DNA from: SIG565 sp045646145
GTDB lineage: Bacteria > Bacillota > Clostridia > Oscillospirales > Acutalibacteraceae
Direction: 5' to 3'
Assembly: GCA_045646145.1 (NCBI GenBank)
Contig: JAZRKE010000082.1
Coordinates: 1 to 64,000 of the forward strand
DNA: 64,000 bases
Positions 41,416 through 50,550 of the stretch are shown one piece after another. Each line of letters opens with the position of its first letter. Position 1 is the stretch's first letter. A model generated the notes under the pieces. The model searched no databases. It had not been told where the DNA came from and saw nothing but the letters and a program-made list of their open reading frames with translations. A program made the position numbers and the translations under genes.

Positions 41416-42533
41416 TTTTCATCCTCCTTTATATCGGAAAGATGCTCAATTTCTTCACTATAAGAGCTGTAATCTCCGTATTTACCAGAATATTCGGATT
41501 TTTTCATTACATGAATTGCATCGGGCTCTATGTAAAGGCCGACTTTATCACCTACATTAACACCGTCGGTAGTCTGAATCATCCATTTAAAGCCGCCGAT
41601 ATCAACAATAATTTCATAATGAACACCCAAAAATGTAATTGAAGTAACAACGCCCTCAAGCATACCTTTATCAACAGGTACAATGTCAACATCCTCAGGA
41701 CGTACTACTATATCAACATTCTCACTTCTGCCAAAACCTTTATCAAGACATTCAAATTTTTTGCCAGAAAATTCTGCTAAATAGTCATCGAGCATAACAC
41801 CGTCAAGAATATTGGATTCTCCGATAAAATCGGCAACAAAGGCATTTTCAGGTTCATTATAAATATCCTGAGGGGTGCCAACCTGTTGAATTTTACCGTT
41901 ATCCATTACAACAACACGGTCGGACATCGATAAGGCTTCTTCTTGGTCGTGTGTTACAAAAATAAAGGTAATACCAAGTTGCTCTTGAATTTTTTTAAGC
42001 TCGGCTTGCATATCTTTTCTGAGTTTTAAATCGAGTGCTGCCAATGGCTCATCAAGTAAAAGCACCTTGGGGTTATTTGCAATTGCACGTGCAATTGCAA
42101 CACGCTGTTGCTGACCGCCTGACAATGTGTCAACCTTTCTCTTTTCCAGACCCGAAAGATTTACAAGTGCCAACATTTCGTTAACTTTTTTATAAATTTC
42201 AGCCTCGTTCATCTTTTTAACGCGTAGTCCGAATGCAATGTTTTCGTAAACATTAAGGTGCGGGAAAAGGGCATAACGCTGAAAAATGGTGTTAACCTGA
42301 CGCTTGTAGGCAGGAACACCATTGATTTTTTTACCGTCAAACAATACTTCGCCGTTTTCCGACTCAACAAAACCTGCAATAATTCTTAGTGTTGTTGTTT
42401 TACCGCAACCTGACGGACCAAGCAGAGTGATGAACTCCTTATCCTTAATGGATAAATTGAGATCGGAGAGTATCTGTTCACCGTCAAACGAAACTGAAAT
42501 ATTTTTGAGCTCAACTATTGTTTTCTTTTCCAT
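41412..42533 (-). CDS. potA: Spermidine/putrescine ABC transporter ATPase PotA
   Basis: 373 residues. Walker A GPSGCGKTTTLR, Q-loop TIFQRYALFPHL, signature LSGGQQQRVAIARA, Walker B VLLLDEPLAALD, H-loop VTHDQEEA; a C-terminal TOBE-type regulatory domain (about 240-350) with VVRPEDVDI. It powers polyamine import by PotBCD. First gene of the operon. Its AAGGGGG binding site overlaps the closing stem of a structured leader (42546-42628), so translation is probably regulated. Confidence 0.96.
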   Translation of the reverse strand: MEKKTIVELKNISVSFDGEQILSDLNLSIKDKEFITLLGPSGCGKTTTLRIIAGFVESENGEVLFDGKKINGVPAYKRQVNTIFQRYALFPHLNVYENIAFGLRVKKMNEAEIYKKVNEMLALVNLSGLEKRKVDTLSGGQQQRVAIARAIANNPKVLLLDEPLAALDLKLRKDMQAELKKIQEQLGITFIFVTHDQEEALSMSDRVVVMDNGKIQQVGTPQDIYNEPENAFVADFIGESNILDGVMLDDYLAEFSGKKFECLDKGFGRSENVDIVVRPEDVDIVPVDKGMLEGVVTSITFLGVHYEIIVDIGGFKWMIQTTDGVNVGDKVGLYIEPDAIHVMKKSEYSGKYGDYSSYSEEIEHLSDIKEDEN

Positions 42534-42545
42534 TTAAGCATCCCC

Positions 42546-42628
42546 CTTTGCGGACACATAGTGCCGCACTAAGCTTTTCGAGCCCTGTGCGATACCCGTA
42601 ATTTTTCCGAACTACCTACTCCGCAAAG
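42546..42628 (-). ncRNA. Structured 5' leader of potABCD, candidate riboswitch
   Basis: On the minus strand CTTTGCGGA (plus 42620-42628) pairs perfectly with TCCGCAAAG (plus 42546-42554), closing an 83-base domain. Inside are a six-pair hairpin (GTAGTT / AATTAC, plus 42598-42615) and a stem CGCAC / GTGCG (plus 42565-42591) with an inner GGCT/AGCT pairing. An alternative hairpin TAGTG-CGG-CACTA (plus 42559-42571) would break the last stem. The closing stem ends in the potA Shine-Dalgarno region. Class not recognised. Confidence 0.55.
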
Positions 42629-42696
42629 AGTTTACGCTGTTTTCATCGATAGCCTTGAAATTACATTTGGCACAGATGCTATAAATTTATAGAATA

Positions 42697-42725
42697 AATA
42701 TAGAACAAAATATGCGAAAAGTCAA
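42697..42725 (-). promoter_or_regulatory. Promoter of the pot operon
   Basis: On the minus strand TTGACT (plus 42720-42725), 17-base spacer, TATATT (plus 42697-42702), giving a leader of about 150 bases before potA. Confidence 0.7.
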
Positions 42726-42895
42726 CATTTTTCTTATATTTTTCGGCAGTTTTACTGTGTCATAACGACGAAGAATTATTTAAACTCAAAAAATCTCAGT
42801 TTTTCTTAATTTTTCTATGATTTCCTTACTTTTTCAGGTTAAAAAAAGCAATCGGTAAATTTTGTTAAAAAATTAATAATTTAAATAATTAAATA

Positions 42896-42924
42896 TTGCT
42901 CTTAAATGTTATTTGTGGTATAAT
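42896..42924 (+). promoter_or_regulatory. Promoter of the ruvCAB operon
   Basis: TTGCTC at 42896-42901, 17-base spacer, TATAAT at 42919-42924, 32 bases before the ruvC start. Confidence 0.6.
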
Positions 42925-42956
42925 GTTTTGAAATAAAATAGGGTAGGTAGTGTTAT

Positions 42957-43463
42957 TTGGTTATTTTAGGAATTGACCCGGGATATGCTATCATCGGGTA
43001 TGGTGTTATCAGTTCTGATGGGATGCGCTTTAAACCTATTGAATATGGTGCAATAACAACGTCGTCAAAAACGGAGTTCTCCGAGCGTCTTGACAAAATT
43101 TTTGAAGGTATTACTGCAATTTTGAAAAAGTACAAGCCCCAAGCGCTTGCAATTGAAAAACTTTATTTCAATACGAACACTACAACTGCTATTGATGTGG
43201 CACAGGCAAGAGGTGTAATTTTGTTGGCTGCTAAAAAGTGCGGAATACCCGTTTTTGAGTACACCCCGCTTCAGGTGAAACAGTCGGTTACTGGGTATGG
43301 TCGAGCCGAAAAACATCAGGTTATGGAAATGACCAAAAGTCTTCTATCCCTTAAAGCTGTTCCGAAACCTGATGATACGGCAGATGCTTTAGCTATTGCT
43401 ATATGCCATGCCAATTATTCGGCATCTTCTGTCGCTAAAATCTTTATGGAGGGTAAAATATGA
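42957..43463 (+). CDS. ruvC: Holliday junction resolvase RuvC
   Basis: 168 residues. Catalytic acids: Asp in ILGIDPGYA, Glu in LAIEKLYFN, and the Asp pair in KPDDTADALAIAICH. RuvC cuts Holliday junctions moved by RuvAB. The start is TTG 42957, about eight bases after TAGGTAG; no ATG fits the conserved N-terminus. Its stop overlaps ruvA by four bases. Confidence 0.96.
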   Translation: MVILGIDPGYAIIGYGVISSDGMRFKPIEYGAITTSSKTEFSERLDKIFEGITAILKKYKPQALAIEKLYFNTNTTTAIDVAQARGVILLAAKKCGIPVFEYTPLQVKQSVTGYGRAEKHQVMEMTKSLLSLKAVPKPDDTADALAIAICHANYSASSVAKIFMEGKI

Positions 43464-44062
43464 TTTCAACACTAAGAGGAAAACTAATTTATTCCGACCC
43501 CGATTATGTTATTATAGAGTGCTCAGGTGTTGGTTTTAAATGCTTTATAACGAAGGATGCGGCATTTAAATTACCGCCTTTAAACAGAGAAATTATGGTT
43601 TATACCTACCTTTCTGTCAAAGAGGATGCACTAGATTTATATGCCTTCTCAACTCCCGAAGAATTACAGGCTTTCAAGCTTATTACTTCCGTTAACGGTG
43701 TAGGGGCTAAAATCGGTATGGCATTACTTTCTCAATTTTCCCCCGACCGATTAATGCTTATAATCGCGAGTAATGATGCTAAAACCTTAACTTCAGCAGC
43801 AGGTGTTGGATTAAAACTTGCCCAGAGAATTGTATTAGAGCTTAAAGATAAAACAGGCAGTATTGTTACCGAAGCCTCTTCAGAAATAGCTGCATTAGGT
43901 AATGCGACAGCAACCAATAATTCTGCAGAAGCAATTGCTGCATTAACGGCACTTGGTTTTAATGCGAGCGATGCGGCATTAGCTGTGGGTAAACTTGATA
44001 ATACTCAGAGCACTGATAAACTTATTAAAGATGCACTTAAATCACTCTCAAGGCAGGTGTAA
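43460..44062 (+). CDS. ruvA: Holliday junction helicase subunit RuvA
   Basis: 200 residues. N-terminal OB fold (ISTLRGKLIYSD, VGFKCFITKDA), two helix-hairpin-helix motifs (LITSVNGVGAKIGMALLSQF and LTSAAGVGLKLAQRIVLELK), flexible linker and C-terminal UBA-like domain III that touches RuvB. Tetramers hold the junction. Confidence 0.96.
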   Translation: MISTLRGKLIYSDPDYVIIECSGVGFKCFITKDAAFKLPPLNREIMVYTYLSVKEDALDLYAFSTPEELQAFKLITSVNGVGAKIGMALLSQFSPDRLMLIIASNDAKTLTSAAGVGLKLAQRIVLELKDKTGSIVTEASSEIAALGNATATNNSAEAIAALTALGFNASDAALAVGKLDNTQSTDKLIKDALKSLSRQV

Positions 44063-44065
44063 AAA

Positions 44066-45100
44066 ATGCAGGAAATGGATTTTGAAAACAGAATCGTTGT
44101 GCCCGAATTTATAGCTGACGACACCGATGTTGAAACATCTCTTAGACCTAAAAGTTTGAATGATTATATTGGTCAAGAGAAGGTTAAAGAAAATTTATCA
44201 ATATATATCAAAGCCGCCTTGCAAAGAAGAGAGGCTTTAGACCATTGTTTACTTTATGGTCCTCCCGGACTTGGAAAAACGACCTTATCGGGAATTATAG
44301 CAAGGGAAATGGGTGTTAATTTGAGAGTAACATCAGGACCTGCTATTGAAAAGCAAGGAGATTTGGTTGCAATTTTAACCAATTTAAATGAAGGTGATGT
44401 TCTCTTTATAGATGAAATTCATCGACTTTCGCGTACGGTTGAGGAAATTCTCTATCCTGCTATGGAGGATTTTTCGGTAGATATTATTATCGGTAAGGGT
44501 CCTGCGGCAAGGTCTATTCGTCTTGATTTACCGCATTTTACCCTCGTTGGTGCAACAACACGCTCAGGTCAGTTAACAGCGCCGCTCAGAGACCGTTTCG
44601 GCGTACTGCTCCGTCTGGAACTTTACACTCCTGAGGAGTTAGCTAAAATTATAACCCGTTCTGCAGGAATTTTAGGTATTAGCATAGATAATAACGGAGC
44701 GCTCGAAATAGCTTCCCGTTCGCGTGGAACACCGCGTATTGCAAACCGTTTACTCAAGCGAGTAAGAGATATTGCTCAAATAGAGTTTGACGGTGAGATT
44801 ACCGAGCAGGTTGCCGCCAGCGCACTTTCCCGATTCGAAATTGATGAATTAGGACTTGATGAATTTGACCGCCGTCTTTTATCTGTAATAATTAATAACT
44901 ACTCCGGCGGACCTATTGGACTTGACACACTTTCTGCCGCTTTAGGTGAAGAGAGCGTAACCATTGAGGATGTTTATGAGCCATATCTGATGCAAATTGG
45001 CTTCTTAACAAGAACGCCTCGAGGCAGATGTGTTACCCGTCTTGCCTATGAACATTTAGAAATTAAAACGCCTGAAAATCTACAACAAACTTTACTTTAA
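44066..45100 (+). CDS. ruvB: Holliday junction helicase motor RuvB
   Basis: 344 residues, AAA+ ATPase: LRPKSLNDYIGQEKVKENL, Walker A GPPGLGKTT, Walker B LFIDEIHRLSR, sensor 1 GATTRSG, arginine-finger region and a winged-helix C-terminus with FLTRTPRGRCVT. Third gene of ruvCAB, with a three-base gap to ruvA. Confidence 0.97.
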   Translation: MQEMDFENRIVVPEFIADDTDVETSLRPKSLNDYIGQEKVKENLSIYIKAALQRREALDHCLLYGPPGLGKTTLSGIIAREMGVNLRVTSGPAIEKQGDLVAILTNLNEGDVLFIDEIHRLSRTVEEILYPAMEDFSVDIIIGKGPAARSIRLDLPHFTLVGATTRSGQLTAPLRDRFGVLLRLELYTPEELAKIITRSAGILGISIDNNGALEIASRSRGTPRIANRLLKRVRDIAQIEFDGEITEQVAASALSRFEIDELGLDEFDRRLLSVIINNYSGGPIGLDTLSAALGEESVTIEDVYEPYLMQIGFLTRTPRGRCVTRLAYEHLEIKTPENLQQTLL

Positions 45101-45111
45101 AGGAAAAAACA

Positions 45112-45981
45112 ATGCGATTTGTAGAAGATTTTAATGAATATGAGTTAATAGATGCTACCTGTGGGGAGCGCCTTGAAAGATGGGGAGATATTATTCTTGT
45201 GCGTCCTGACCCAACTGTTATGTGGAATTTACCAAGAGAAGACAAGCGTTGGTTTACCCCTCATGCTGTTTATCATCGCTCCAATTCAGGCGGTGGTTAT
45301 TGGCAAACGCTTAAAAAGGTACCGGATGTTTGGAGTATTAATTATAGAGATCTTACTTTCCGTTTAAAACCAATGGGATTCAAGCATACAGGGCTTTTTC
45401 CCGAACAGGCGGTGAACTGGAAATTGGCAGTTGAACTGATTAAAAAATCTAATCGACCGATTAAGGTGCTCAATCTTTTCGCTTACACAGGCGGTGCAAC
45501 CGTAGCCTGTCTTAAAGCCGGAGCTTCGGTAACACATGTAGACGCCTCTAAAGGTGTGGTTCAATGGGCTAAAGAAAATGCAGCAGCTTCCGGCGTTAAA
45601 GATGCGGAAGTGCGTTGGCTCGTGGATGACTGCCTAAAATTTGTAAAACGCGAAATCCGCAGAGGGAACAAGTACGATGCTGTTATTATGGACCCTCCGT
45701 CTTACGGCAGAGGACCAAATGGTGAAGTTTGGAAAATAGAACAACAGATTTCCGAGCTTTTAGAGCTCACAGGTCAGGTTTTGAGCGATAAACCCTTGTT
45801 TTTCTTTTTAAATTCCTACACAACGGGGCTTTCTCCAACGGTTTTGAATTTTATAACTCAGCTTTATATTGCAAACGGCAAAAATGGAAGTGTGTTTACC
45901 GAAGAAATCGGTCTTAAGGTAACTGAGCGTGATATAATACTTCCTGCAGGTTCAACAACCGTTTGGATAGGAGAAGATTAA
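45112..45981 (+). CDS. Class I SAM-dependent rRNA-type methyltransferase
   Basis: 289 residues. The SAM pocket is NLFAYTGGATVACLKAG at about 121-137, with VDASKG two strands later and the catalytic-type loop MDPPSYGRGP at about 198. This is the layout of COG1092/RlmI-like enzymes, without an N-terminal PUA domain. DPP followed by Ser/Phe in this fold usually signals RNA base methylation. Linked to ruvB by 11 bases and overlapping ecfA1 by one base. Confidence 0.8.
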   Translation: MRFVEDFNEYELIDATCGERLERWGDIILVRPDPTVMWNLPREDKRWFTPHAVYHRSNSGGGYWQTLKKVPDVWSINYRDLTFRLKPMGFKHTGLFPEQAVNWKLAVELIKKSNRPIKVLNLFAYTGGATVACLKAGASVTHVDASKGVVQWAKENAAASGVKDAEVRWLVDDCLKFVKREIRRGNKYDAVIMDPPSYGRGPNGEVWKIEQQISELLELTGQVLSDKPLFFFLNSYTTGLSPTVLNFITQLYIANGKNGSVFTEEIGLKVTERDIILPAGSTTVWIGED

Positions 45982-46823
45982 TGGACGGCATTATTAATTT
46001 TGAGAATGTAACTTATACTTATAAAACTGATGATGATATCGATAATATAGTTCTTAAGAATTTCAATTTATCGATTCAGCGCGGTAGCTTTACTGTTATT
46101 CTCGGGCATAATGGTTCAGGAAAATCTACCATTGCAAAGCTTATGAACGGTCTGTATAAGCCCGAAAACGGTACTGTTACTATTAATGGCTTTTCTACGC
46201 TTGATCCAGATCACGAATTTGATATTAAAAAGACTGTAGGTATGGTTTTCCAAAACCCTGATAATCAGCTTGTAGCATCGGTAGTGGAGGAAGATGTAGC
46301 TTTCGGCCCTGAGAATTTAGGACTTGAGCCATCCCTTATTAGAGAGCGTGTAGATGCTGCTTTAAATGCCGTTGATATGACTGAGTTTGCAAAAAGTGCT
46401 CCGCATAAACTCTCAGGCGGACAAAAACAGCGGGTTGCTATTGCAGGTGTTATTGCAATGGAGCCCGAATGTGTTGTGCTGGATGAGCCTACTGCAATGC
46501 TCGACCCTAAAGGCAGACTCGAAGTTATGAATACGGTTTATTCGCTCAACAAAGCAAAGGGTAAAACAGTTGTTCTTATAACTCACTTTATGGAGCACGC
46601 TGCTTTTGCGGACCGAATTATCATTGTTGATGACGGAGAAATCGTAGCGGATGGCACACCAACTAAAATTTTCTCAAATATTAAGCTTTTAAAGCGGTGC
46701 GGGCTTGATATTCCGCAGACCACAGAGCTTATTGATATATTATCCGATGCCGGCTTTACCTTCCAGCAAGGTATAATTTCGGTTGAAGATACAGTGCATG
46801 CGCTTTTGTCTGTTTTAAAGTAA
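45981..46823 (+). CDS. ecfA1: Energy-coupling factor ATPase EcfA1
   Basis: 280 residues. Walker A GHNGSGKSTIAKLMNG, Q-loop VFQNPDNQLVASVVEEDVAF, which is typical for A1, signature LSGGQKQRVAIAG, Walker B VLDEPTAMLDP. With EcfA2 and EcfT it forms the shared motor for vitamin S components; RibU is in this window. ATG 45981 follows AGGAGAAG and overlaps the methyltransferase stop. Confidence 0.94.
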   Translation: MDGIINFENVTYTYKTDDDIDNIVLKNFNLSIQRGSFTVILGHNGSGKSTIAKLMNGLYKPENGTVTINGFSTLDPDHEFDIKKTVGMVFQNPDNQLVASVVEEDVAFGPENLGLEPSLIRERVDAALNAVDMTEFAKSAPHKLSGGQKQRVAIAGVIAMEPECVVLDEPTAMLDPKGRLEVMNTVYSLNKAKGKTVVLITHFMEHAAFADRIIIVDDGEIVADGTPTKIFSNIKLLKRCGLDIPQTTELIDILSDAGFTFQQGIISVEDTVHALLSVLK

Positions 46824-46838
46824 TTGGAGGAACCTAAT

Positions 46839-47696
46839 TTGTCGACTTTAAAGGTTGAAAATTTAACACACATTTATAGTAAAAATACACCGTTTGTGCG
46901 TGAAGCAGTAAAGGGTGTAAGTTTTTCTGCCAATAAAGGAGAAATACTTGGTATAATCGGTCATACTGGTTCGGGAAAATCTACGCTCGTTCAACACCTG
47001 AACGGACTTATTAAGCCAACCGACGGAAAAATTTATTACTGCGGCAGGGATATTTGGGGTGAAAAGCAAAAAATTTCAGAAATTCGTTTTAAAATCGGTC
47101 TTGTTTTTCAGTATCCTGAATATCAACTTTTTGATGAAACGGTATATAAAGACATTTCATTTGGTCCCACAAATATGGGAATTCCCCCAGAGGAAATTGA
47201 TTTTAATGTAAAAAATGCCGCTAGAACAGTAGGTATACCCGAAGAATATTTTGAAAAATCACCTTTCGATTTATCCGGTGGAGAAAAGCGAAGGGTTGCT
47301 ATTGCGGGGATACTTGCAATGAAACCTGACGTAATTGTATTTGACGAACCTACTGCTGGTCTTGACCCACAAGGGCGAAATAGTATCATTGAAATTATTA
47401 AAAATTACAAAGATGAAAATATAGCTACCGTTATAATAATTTCACATTCAATGGAAGATATGGCTATTCTTGCTGATAAAATCCTTGTAATGAATAATGG
47501 TGAAAAATTTATGTATGGTACACCGAAAGAGATTTTCACCCAAAGAGAAAAACTTATTTCTTGCGGACTCGATGTACCTATGATAACAAAGGTTATATTA
47601 AAACTTAGAGAAAACGGCATTAATATAAGCGATGATATTATCACCGTAAAAGAAGCCGCCGAAGCTATTATTAAACTCAAAGGCGGTGAAAAATAA
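46839..47696 (+). CDS. ecfA2: Energy-coupling factor ATPase EcfA2
   Basis: 285 residues. Walker A GHTGSGKSTLVQHLNG, Q-loop VFQYPEYQLFDETVYKDISF, the A2-specific form, signature LSGGEKRRVAIAG, Walker B VFDEPTAGLDP. TTG 46839 was chosen because GGAGGA lies seven bases before it; TTG 46824 overlaps that site. Its stop overlaps the ecfT start by one base. Confidence 0.94.
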   Translation: MSTLKVENLTHIYSKNTPFVREAVKGVSFSANKGEILGIIGHTGSGKSTLVQHLNGLIKPTDGKIYYCGRDIWGEKQKISEIRFKIGLVFQYPEYQLFDETVYKDISFGPTNMGIPPEEIDFNVKNAARTVGIPEEYFEKSPFDLSGGEKRRVAIAGILAMKPDVIVFDEPTAGLDPQGRNSIIEIIKNYKDENIATVIIISHSMEDMAILADKILVMNNGEKFMYGTPKEIFTQREKLISCGLDVPMITKVILKLRENGINISDDIITVKEAAEAIIKLKGGEK

Positions 47697-48505
47697 TGCT
47701 TAATGATTTCACATTTGGTCAGTATTTTCCCGTAAATTCATCTATTCATAAGCTGGACCCGAGAACCAAACTTATTTTAACCGTTCTTGCAATAGTTTTG
47801 ATTTTTTGTGCTACAAATTTTCTTTCTCTCTTATTCTCAGCAATTTCGGTAATTTCAATACTTTTATTATCTAAAATTCCTTTTAAAATGTATCTGAAAA
47901 ATCTTAAGTTCATTTTACCGATAATAATACTTACCACACTGATTGACCTTTTCTACATTAAAGACGGTTCGGTTTTATTTGAATTCTGGGTTATTAAAAT
48001 TACCGATTACGGAATTGAACGTTCTATTTTTATGGCGCTGAGAGTAGTGCTTCTTATACTTATAAGCGCAGTATTAACCTATACAACCTCGCCCAACGAT
48101 ATTACAGACGGTCTTGAAAGACTATTTTCACCGCTTAAATTTTTAGGGCTTGGTTCAGCCGTTCATACACTGACAATGATGATGACTATAGCCCTCAGAT
48201 TCATACCAACTCTTATTGAAGAAACTGTAAAGATTATGAATGCTCAGAAAGCAAGGGGAGCCGATTTTGAAAACGGAAGGCTGACACAGAAAATTAAGGC
48301 AGTAATACCAATATTAATTCCGTTATTAATTTCATCGGTGCGTCGCGCTTATGATTTGGCGGAGGCTATGGAAAGCCGTTGCTATAATGGCGGAGAGGGA
48401 AGAACTCGCCTAAAACAGCTGAAATTTTCCAACTGTGATTTGGCGGCATTTCTAATTTTTGTTTTACTATTTTCGGTTGTTATTATTCTTAACATAATTT
48501 TTTAG
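47696..48505 (+). CDS. ecfT: Energy-coupling factor transmembrane subunit EcfT
   Basis: 269 residues with about six membrane segments. SSIHKLDPRTKLILTV at the N-terminus and the two coupling helices, with AQKARGADFENG and AMESRCYNGGEGRTR, each containing the Ala-Arg-Gly type motif that sits on the ATPases. It connects EcfA1/A2 to exchangeable S components. Confidence 0.95.
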   Translation: MLNDFTFGQYFPVNSSIHKLDPRTKLILTVLAIVLIFCATNFLSLLFSAISVISILLLSKIPFKMYLKNLKFILPIIILTTLIDLFYIKDGSVLFEFWVIKITDYGIERSIFMALRVVLLILISAVLTYTTSPNDITDGLERLFSPLKFLGLGSAVHTLTMMMTIALRFIPTLIEETVKIMNAQKARGADFENGRLTQKIKAVIPILIPLLISSVRRAYDLAEAMESRCYNGGEGRTRLKQLKFSNCDLAAFLIFVLLFSVVIILNIIF

Positions 48506-48514
48506 GAGACCCTT

Positions 48515-49249
48515 ATGAGTAGATTTCTGTTAAAAATAGCCTTTGACGGAACTTCTTTTCACGGATGGCAGGTTCAAAGTAATGCAATAACTGTACAGCA
48601 AATTATGTGTGAAAAACTCTCACAAATGCTTAAATCCAAGATTAGTGTTACAGGTTGCAGTAGAACAGACGCAGGTGTTCATGCCAATGAATTTTACTGT
48701 CATTTTGATTCACCGTTTGATATTTCTGAAGAAGGTTTTGTTAAGGGCTTAAATTCTGTTCTTCCTGAAGAAATTTCTGTTTTTTCATGTCAAAAGGTAA
48801 CAGAAGATTTTCATGCAAGATATTCAGCAAAATATAAAAACTATATCTACCGTTTTTTTGATGGTGAGGTTATTGATCCTTTTTCTTCACGCTATACCTA
48901 TAAAGTACCAATGAAATTAAATGAAAAAGCAATGAACGATTTTTGTAAAAATCTTATTGGAACTTATGATTTTGAAGCTTTTTCATCGACTAAAAGAACA
49001 GTAGAGGATACCGTTAGAACAATTACTGATTGTTCAGTTGAACGGCAGGGAAACTATGTTATTTTAAGTGTAACTGCTAATGGATTTTTATACAATATGG
49101 TGCGGATAATTGCCGGTACAGCCCTTTCTGTTTCATACGGTAAAATCAATCCGGATGACACACAAAAGCTAATTCAGATGAAATCGCGTGAGCTTTTAGG
49201 GGCTACAGCGCCTGCAAAGGCATTATTCCTGAATAAAGTAATTTATTAA
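48515..49249 (+). CDS. truA: tRNA pseudouridine synthase A (TruA)
   Basis: 244 residues. Catalytic Asp in GCSRTDAGVHANEF, then HARYSAKYKNYIYRFF and NGFLYNMVRIIAGT. TruA modifies positions 38-40 of the anticodon arm. It commonly follows ecfT in Firmicutes, as here nine bases downstream behind AGGAGAC. Confidence 0.96.
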   Translation: MSRFLLKIAFDGTSFHGWQVQSNAITVQQIMCEKLSQMLKSKISVTGCSRTDAGVHANEFYCHFDSPFDISEEGFVKGLNSVLPEEISVFSCQKVTEDFHARYSAKYKNYIYRFFDGEVIDPFSSRYTYKVPMKLNEKAMNDFCKNLIGTYDFEAFSSTKRTVEDTVRTITDCSVERQGNYVILSVTANGFLYNMVRIIAGTALSVSYGKINPDDTQKLIQMKSRELLGATAPAKALFLNKVIY

Positions 49250-49263
49250 CCGAGGTGAAAAGT

Positions 49264-50538
49264 TTGCCTGAATATAAAAAGAAAAACATAAAAAAACATA
49301 AAAGGAAAATCAAAAATGTCATCTCCGATAATATTGTTATGAAAAGATCGGATGACAAAAGTACTAATACAGCTGATGCTCAAAAAAATTCTTCTCAGTA
49401 TAGAAAAATAAATGTTATCCGAGGCAATAAAATTAAAAGGCGTAATAAAAGAATTACAACTCTTCTTTTTTGCAGTTTTCTTGCAATAATCCTCATAGTA
49501 ATTTCTTTACTGACACCCACAGGGATTATAGAATCGGTTGCAAATTTTTCCGTTTCATTAAAGTTTGGAAATGATTATCCGGTAAAGCTTTCGGGCGGTA
49601 GTCTTATAAGTGCGAGACCACAGGGGAATCATCTGTTTTTAGTGTCAACTACCAATTTCGAGTGTTATAACAATAACGGAAAGAATATATTTTCTTATCA
49701 GCACGGCTATCAATCGCCTATCGCCAGTATTTCACAGGCGAGAACCTTGCTTTACGACCAGTCGGGAAAAAATTACAGTATTTATAATCTCAACCGCGAG
49801 ATTTTAAGCGGTCAGACCGAGAATGAGATTTTATGTGCAAATATTTGCCGAAATGGGTATTATGCCATTGCAACATTGTCCGACAGTTATTCTTCTCAGG
49901 TAATGGTATTTAATAGCAAAAACGAAAATATTTTTACCTGGTTATGTTCGGATTATATTATCAATGGCGTTTTGTTGTCGCCTGACGGTAAAACACTTGC
50001 GCTTTCAGCCTTTACAGCAGTTGACGGAACCTTTGTTTCAAAGGTATACATTCTTAAATATAATTCGGCAACACCTATAGCGGAATACAGTTATAACGCG
50101 CTTGTTTTAAATATTAACCCAAGCGGTTCAAACGGATTTACCTGTGTTCTTGAAAATTCGGTGGATTTTATGAACTGGGAAAAATATAAATGCGATACTT
50201 TTTCTACTGAAGATAACATACTTCTTTCGTCGGGTTATAAATCGAATACTTTAATAGTTTCCGGTAGAATTGCAAATAAAAATGAAAATAATATAACCGT
50301 ATTTGATGCTCAAGGCAAGCTTAAACACTCGTTTTTATTTAATGGCATTGTTGATGCAATTCAGTATAAAGGAACTAACATTTATATTCTGAGCGAGAAT
50401 AATATATATCACTACTCGCTGAACGGCGAATTTATAGGTAAGGCTTCCTGTGAATTTGGTACAAGGTTTATACTTCCGATATCCCAAAAAGAGATTGCTG
50501 CCATTACCGATAGCAATATTCAAAAAATTATTTTTTAA
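49264..50538 (+). CDS. DUF5711-like membrane-anchored beta-propeller protein
   Basis: About 424 residues. A Lys/Arg-rich cytoplasmic N-terminus of some 60 residues, one membrane segment (LLFCSFLAIILIVISLLTP), then repeated beta blades with patterns such as LFLVSTTNFECYNNNGKNIF, LLYDQSGKNYSIYNLNREIL and ILSENNIYHYSLNGEFIGKA, each a four-strand propeller blade. This matches DUF5711 proteins of Clostridia, of unknown function. TTG 49264 lies six bases after GAGGTG; GTG 49255 is part of that site. Followed 12 bases later by cvpA. Confidence 0.65.
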   Translation: MPEYKKKNIKKHKRKIKNVISDNIVMKRSDDKSTNTADAQKNSSQYRKINVIRGNKIKRRNKRITTLLFCSFLAIILIVISLLTPTGIIESVANFSVSLKFGNDYPVKLSGGSLISARPQGNHLFLVSTTNFECYNNNGKNIFSYQHGYQSPIASISQARTLLYDQSGKNYSIYNLNREILSGQTENEILCANICRNGYYAIATLSDSYSSQVMVFNSKNENIFTWLCSDYIINGVLLSPDGKTLALSAFTAVDGTFVSKVYILKYNSATPIAEYSYNALVLNINPSGSNGFTCVLENSVDFMNWEKYKCDTFSTEDNILLSSGYKSNTLIVSGRIANKNENNITVFDAQGKLKHSFLFNGIVDAIQYKGTNIYILSENNIYHYSLNGEFIGKASCEFGTRFILPISQKEIAAITDSNIQKIIF

Positions 50539-50550
50539 GGAGTTGTTTTT

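Noticed and set aside
42546..42628. Naming the potA leader a THF riboswitch
   Set aside because: Only AGTAG and TCCGC at the edges agree; the central conserved blocks of the THF class are absent and the genes are not folate genes.
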